The notes below the pieces were generated by a model. It was not told the DNA's origin. It ran no database searches and saw only the letters and a list, made by a program, of their open reading frames with translations. A program made the position numbers and the translations under genes. A DNA stretch of 64,000 nt from Dermacentor variabilis (taxonomy: Eukaryota > Arthropoda > Arachnida > Ixodida > Ixodidae): the NCBI RefSeq assembly GCF_050947875.1, contig NC_134574.1, positions 109,665,969-109,729,968 on the forward strand, in the 5' to 3' direction. Shown here in pieces: positions 1 through 64,000 of the stretch (positions within the stretch are counted from its first letter, which is position 1; the number at the start of each line of letters is the position of its first letter).

Positions 1-289
1 CGGGAACCAGCGACGTTTTTCAATCTGCCCAATCAGCAGCTTCCATCGTTGCCGGAAGCATGTTTTGCTTGTTTTTTATTTGCAAAGGGACCGTATAGCA
101 AGTGACATTTAGATATAAACGTCTGATAAAAGAACAATTGTGTGTCGCTGAGAGTAAAAGTGTTCTGTAATCTTTTAATTCAAGAGAAGTTGAAGCGCGC
201 TTGAAAGTAAACACAAATATTTTAATTTTTCGAGTCATAGCCACACACGTGCCAATTCCGCATCCAATCCATTTTGCTACGCACACTTA

Positions 290-451
290 AGATGGCAGCT
301 ACGCGAAAACAGCTGATCGGTTCTGTGGGCCGCTCTTGGTGTATTTTTGTCCGTAATGAGATTAGATGAAATCTCGCCGTACGAGGTACTTTCGCCCGAG
401 AAAAATTCTGGAAGCTGTGAACATCATGAAGACTGAAAGCGTAGTGCTCGG
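290..451 (+). promoter_or_regulatory. Possible plus-strand promoter and first exon
   Basis: AAGATGGCAGC near 290 resembles a YY1 element, which in animals often sits just after a transcription start. An open frame from the ATG at 366 (MKSRRTRYFRPRKILEAVNI and on) runs into a good donor, CTCG|GTGAGT, at 451/452. I do not recognise the peptide and found no second exon. It could equally be chance. The rest of 1-850 shows nothing else. Confidence 0.2.
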
Positions 452-854
452 TGAGTAAACACATCATTCTGTATAACACAGAAGTAGTTAGGTTCAACAT
501 GAATTTTTTTCAAATTTTACTACTAAACAGATACTACACCATGAACAATAGTACATGTCATGGTAGGAATTTGCCTCGATTTGAGGTGCATGTGGAAACA
601 ACAAACAATTGTGTGCAGCCTTTAGAACTCATTAACTCGGTAAATACTTGGCCGAAAGATGCAATATTATGGGAACATACAAAATTTATATGGTGCAAGA
701 AAAACATTCTATAGAAAGTTCATTTTTGGGTAATTTCCTGGCCACAATTATTATTTCCTGTATTTCTAAACAAGCTAATTTGCCACTTTGAGATATCTGG
801 TGATGCCTTCTAGTTCAAGATGGGACACTTTCTATGCAAGAAAAGGGACTGACA

Positions 855-1312
855 GCATAGCTCACTGTGTGATAAAATGTTTATTTCACCAGAAAGCGAC
901 AACAAAGTCCTCTTCAGTGACGTCCTTGCACTATACGAGCAACACCCGCAACAAAAATAGTATAGTAAAAATAAAACAAGCTGCCAAGGAGAGACCAGTC
1001 CCAACCTTCGAACGCAGCCATGACTGCCAAGTGCACCTCTAAAAACGAGGCCACATTCAACTCATGCCTTCGATGACGCGCCAATCACAAAAAAAAGGCC
1101 AATATAAAAAGCTACACCACACCTCGATATGATATAGGACAGCACAAGGTCGAGCCATCACAGAATGAGAGTAAACAACGTTGCTGTGACTAGCTTTGCA
1201 GCTGTGCGGAGTTTAGCTAGGTGTCGTGTGGTCTGGCACTGCACCCTGTAGGGTGTAAACGATCAAGTCCGGGTTGCAACAAAGTCGTCAGTCGGGGGTT
1301 GCGGCAAAGTCA
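855..1312 (-). other. Probable dynein 3' untranslated region
   Basis: The sequence downstream of the stop has no coding sense on the minus strand. An AATAAA on the minus strand lies at 885..880, which would end the transcript near 855-865. This is inferred from one hexamer only; other AT-rich positions further down cannot be excluded. Confidence 0.35.
880..885 (-). terminator. Candidate polyadenylation signal AATAAA
   Basis: AATAAA read on the minus strand, 428 nt after the dynein stop, followed by T-rich sequence. It is a plausible cleavage signal with no supporting transcript evidence here. Confidence 0.35.

Positions 1313-64000
<62,688 letters not shown>

Overview
The window is eukaryotic, intron-rich DNA, almost certainly from a hard (ixodid) tick. 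The evidence is several copies of a tRNA-derived SINE that matches the ixodid 'Ruka' type as I remember it, a dense load of short TA-flanked pogo/Tigger-like elements, and a protein very close to animal cytoplasmic dynein. Species cannot be fixed from the sequence alone.

One host gene fills the window. It is the C-terminal 60% of cytoplasmic dynein 1 heavy chain (DYNC1H1; Drosophila Dhc64C), on the minus strand from 64000 down to the stop at 1313-1315. I resolved 52 coding exons by reading splice sites and phases. One isoform path uses 51 of them and gives 8358 nt, an uninterrupted frame of 2785 codons plus stop. The tail and linker lie beyond 64000. From high to low coordinates: AAA1 (64.0-59.4 kb), AAA2 (58.9-55.7 kb), AAA3 (55.2-48.2 kb), AAA4 (46.4-40.1 kb), stalk coil CC1 (38.7-36.0 kb), microtubule-binding domain (35.5-30.7 kb), coil CC2 (29.3-28.1 kb), AAA5 with buttress (27.3-22.2 kb), AAA6 (20.5-13.6 kb) and the C-terminal domain (12.4-1.3 kb).

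The main discovery candidate is a pair of homologous exons, 35263..35458 and 32809..33004. Both are exactly 196 nt, have identical phases and encode the first half of the microtubule-binding domain. Because 196 is not a multiple of 3, using both or neither breaks the frame. They therefore look like mutually exclusive exons that would give two motors with different microtubule-contact helices.

The introns hold the rest: a seemingly intact pogo-type DNA transposon with a 409-residue transposase (15334..17061, antisense to dynein), at least eight non-autonomous or decayed TA-flanked elements, a palindrome-ended element carrying NRF1- and YY1-like motifs, six SINE copies or relics, and several strong inverted repeats. 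I saw no rRNA, no functional tRNA, no CRISPR and no second convincing host gene. A possible plus-strand promoter and first exon near 290-451 is only a suggestion.
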